This document shows, piece by piece, positions 62,605 to 64,000 of a DNA stretch of 64,000 bases. This stretch comes from CAVEFW01 sp963643505 (GTDB taxonomy: Bacteria; Actinomycetota; Coriobacteriia; Coriobacteriales; Eggerthellaceae), in contig CAVIKF010000005.1 in NCBI GenBank assembly GCA_963643505.1, positions 124,001 through 188,000 on the forward strand, written 5' to 3'. Both the position numbers and the translations under genes were made by a program. How positions within the stretch are numbered: the stretch's first letter is position 1; every line of letters starts with the position of its first letter. The notes under the pieces were generated by a model that was not told the origin of the DNA, did no database searches, and was given only the letters and a program-made list of their open reading frames with translations.

Positions 62605-63762
62605 ATGGATGTCGCTACTTTGGTCGTCGTTGTGATGGTGATAGCTACCGCGTTGACGTTCGATTTCACGAATGGGTTCCATGACACCGCCAACGCTATG
62701 GCGACCTCGATTTCAACAGGAGCGCTCAAGCCCAGGACCGCGGTCATCGCGGCAGGTACGCTTAACCTCATAGGCGCGTTCCTCTCCACCGAGGTTGCCA
62801 AGACAATCTCGGGTGGCATCATTAACGAGGCCCAGGTCGCCATTGGAGCCGAATTCATCTTTGCGGGTCTTTGCGGCGCCATACTTTGGAACCTCATCAC
62901 GTGGCTCGTCGGGTTACCCTCGAGTTCCTCGCATGCGCTTTTCGGTGGTTTGGTCGGCGCGGTCATAATCGGAGCGGGCGTCGAGGGCGTAAATTTCATG
63001 GTGGTGCTGACGAAGGTGCTCATTCCGGCCCTCATCTCGCCGGTCGTTGCAGGCTTGGCGTCATTTACCGCGGTAAAGCTCATATACCTTATTGTCAAAA
63101 AGGTTGACGAGTCGCATGTTGAGTCCACGTTCAGGCACGGTCAGACCGTCACTGCTTGTTTGGTTGCCCTCTCACATGGCACCAACGACGCCCAAAAGAC
63201 GATGGGCATCATTACGCTGACACTTGTTGCGGTCGGTGCTCAGGCAGCGGGTACCGGCCCTCAGCTTTGGGTTGTGTTCGTCTGCGGCCTTGCAATCGCG
63301 CTCGGCACCTATATGGGTGGATGGCGCGTCATCCGCACGCTCGGTAAGGGCCTGACTGAGATCTCCACGCCGCAAGGCTTTGCTGCCGAGGCGGCGTCTG
63401 CCACGACCATCCTCGTGTCATCCCATCTCGGGTTCGCCCTTTCTACGACCCAGGTGTGCTCTGGCTCCATCATCGGCTCCGGCCTTGGCAAGGGTACGAA
63501 GGTCAATTGGAAGGTCGCTGCCCGTATGCTTGTCGCCTGGCTCGTCACGTTTCCCTGCGCGGGCCTTATCGGCGCGTGTGCCTGCCTTGTTGCAAAGACC
63601 GGTCTCGGCGGCACGATTGCCGTTGCCGTCATTCTTGTCGCCTCGTCGCTGTTTATCGTGTGGCTGTCCAAGCGCAATCCTGTGAGCGCCAAGAACGTGA
63701 ACGACTCTGCTGAGGTTCGCGTCATTCCCGGCGGCAATGTGCCTATGGGTCAAGCTGCCTAA
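62605..63762 (+). CDS. Inorganic phosphate transporter, PiT family (second copy)
   Basis: 385 residues, ten or so helices. Both PiT signature halves are present: FTNGFHDTANAMATSISTGA and CLVALSHGTNDAQKTMGIIT. Closer to the classical PiT type than the first copy at 46405. The ATG at 62605 has AGGAGACG 11 bases upstream, a long spacing. A 32-base unit starting with the stop codon is repeated after the gene. Confidence 0.94.
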   Translation: MDVATLVVVVMVIATALTFDFTNGFHDTANAMATSISTGALKPRTAVIAAGTLNLIGAFLSTEVAKTISGGIINEAQVAIGAEFIFAGLCGAILWNLITWLVGLPSSSSHALFGGLVGAVIIGAGVEGVNFMVVLTKVLIPALISPVVAGLASFTAVKLIYLIVKKVDESHVESTFRHGQTVTACLVALSHGTNDAQKTMGIITLTLVAVGAQAAGTGPQLWVVFVCGLAIALGTYMGGWRVIRTLGKGLTEISTPQGFAAEAASATTILVSSHLGFALSTTQVCSGSIIGSGLGKGTKVNWKVAARMLVAWLVTFPCAGLIGACACLVAKTGLGGTIAVAVILVASSLFIVWLSKRNPVSAKNVNDSAEVRVIPGGNVPMGQAA

Positions 63763-63861
63763 CGAGTGGCTGTGATCCCGGTTTTCCCCGGTAACGAGTG
63801 GCTGTGATCCCGGTTTTCCCCGGTAATCAGCAATAGAGTAATAGAGTAATAGAGTAATAGG
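63760..63861. repeat. 32-bp duplication starting at the PiT stop, then 8-bp microrepeats
   Basis: TAACGAGTGGCTGTGATCCC opens identical 32-base copies at 63760 (its first three bases are the stop codon) and 63792. Then AATAGAGT repeats about four times up to the ribosome site of the next gene. Confidence 0.93.
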
Positions 63862-63874
63862 AGAGAGAACAGTA

Positions 63875-64000
63875 ATGAACATCTTGAATTTCGTCATCGT
63901 GCTTGTATGCGCAGTTGCCATATCGGGCGTGGTAGCGGTCCTCTACGCGAACGCCGTTCGTATGCTTGCCGTTGTGAAAGTCGACGCAGAGGGCATCCAC
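63875..64000 (+). CDS. Start of a membrane or exported protein (cut by window end)
   Basis: 42 codons visible: MNILNFVIVLVCAVAISGVV forms a single N-terminal hydrophobic segment, followed by RMLAVVKVDAEGIH. The ATG has GGAGAG upstream. Too little remains to name it; the frame runs off the end. Confidence 0.6.
   Translation, partial: MNILNFVIVLVCAVAISGVVAVLYANAVRMLAVVKVDAEGIH

Overview
The window looks like chromosomal DNA of an anaerobic, fairly GC-rich Gram-positive bacterium, most likely a Coriobacteriia-type actinobacterium. This placement is an inference. It rests on pyruvate:ferredoxin oxidoreductase, a selenocysteine formate dehydrogenase, strong GGAGG-type ribosome binding sites, a sortase-type surface protein, a Veg homologue and a RecJ-helicase fusion. 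No phage, insertion sequence, CRISPR array or rRNA was seen. One tRNA gene (Ala, CGC) is present.

Layout. 1-3.8 kb: end of a flavoprotein oxidoreductase overlapping fdhF, which reads through an in-frame TGA (Sec) with a SECIS-like hairpin. 3.8-10.3 kb: a 78-bp perfect palindrome, thrS, a methyltransferase with a YcaO-like tail, a Cys/Ser/Thr-rich small ORF, ychF and a CDF metal transporter. 10.5-11.8 kb: L10 leader, rplJ and rplL. 12-16.4 kb: copper module (csoR with its operator, copA carrying a fused CopZ with its own ribosome binding site, methyltransferase). 16.4-19.9 kb: an AT-richer insert with a papain-like wall-anchored protease, bordered by a fragment of a methyltransferase tail, a decayed gene and an orphan promoter with two hairpins. 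20-29.5 kb: ferredoxin, murB, FTR-like protein, PurF homologue, MATE transporter, nifJ. 29.7-34.3 kb: two divergent secreted wall enzymes sharing DUF4214 repeats, and acpP. 35-42 kb: a large c-di-GMP protein, CorA, ThrH, PAP2. 41.7-46.2 kb: ispD-ispF, cysS and a U32 protein. 46.4-55.3 kb: PiT transporter, RecJ-helicase fusion overlapping relA/spoT, MBL hydrolase, DUF47 protein. 55.6-62.2 kb: lysC-asd-alr-udg-folC-ybaK, then veg. 62.2-64 kb: tRNA-Ala, a second PiT transporter, and the start of a membrane protein.

The most unusual theme is outside the genes. Almost every longer intergenic space holds short tandem duplications. These range from two-copy repeats to 40-42 bp arrays of 6-10 copies. 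Several duplications copy the last codons of the preceding gene just past its stop codon. Three unrelated genes (GGDEF/HD-GYP, PiT, DUF47) have such an echo at exactly 66 bp, which keeps the reading frame. acpP has one at 55 bp, and the second PiT gene carries a 32-bp unit that starts at its stop codon.

How the genes work together. FdhF plus its flavoprotein and PFOR with ferredoxins point to formate/CO2 and pyruvate redox chemistry. csoR-copA-copZ is a self-contained copper efflux unit. lysC-asd-alr-murB with the L,D-transpeptidase and glucosaminidase serve peptidoglycan synthesis and remodelling. relA/spoT and the c-di-GMP protein provide second-messenger control.
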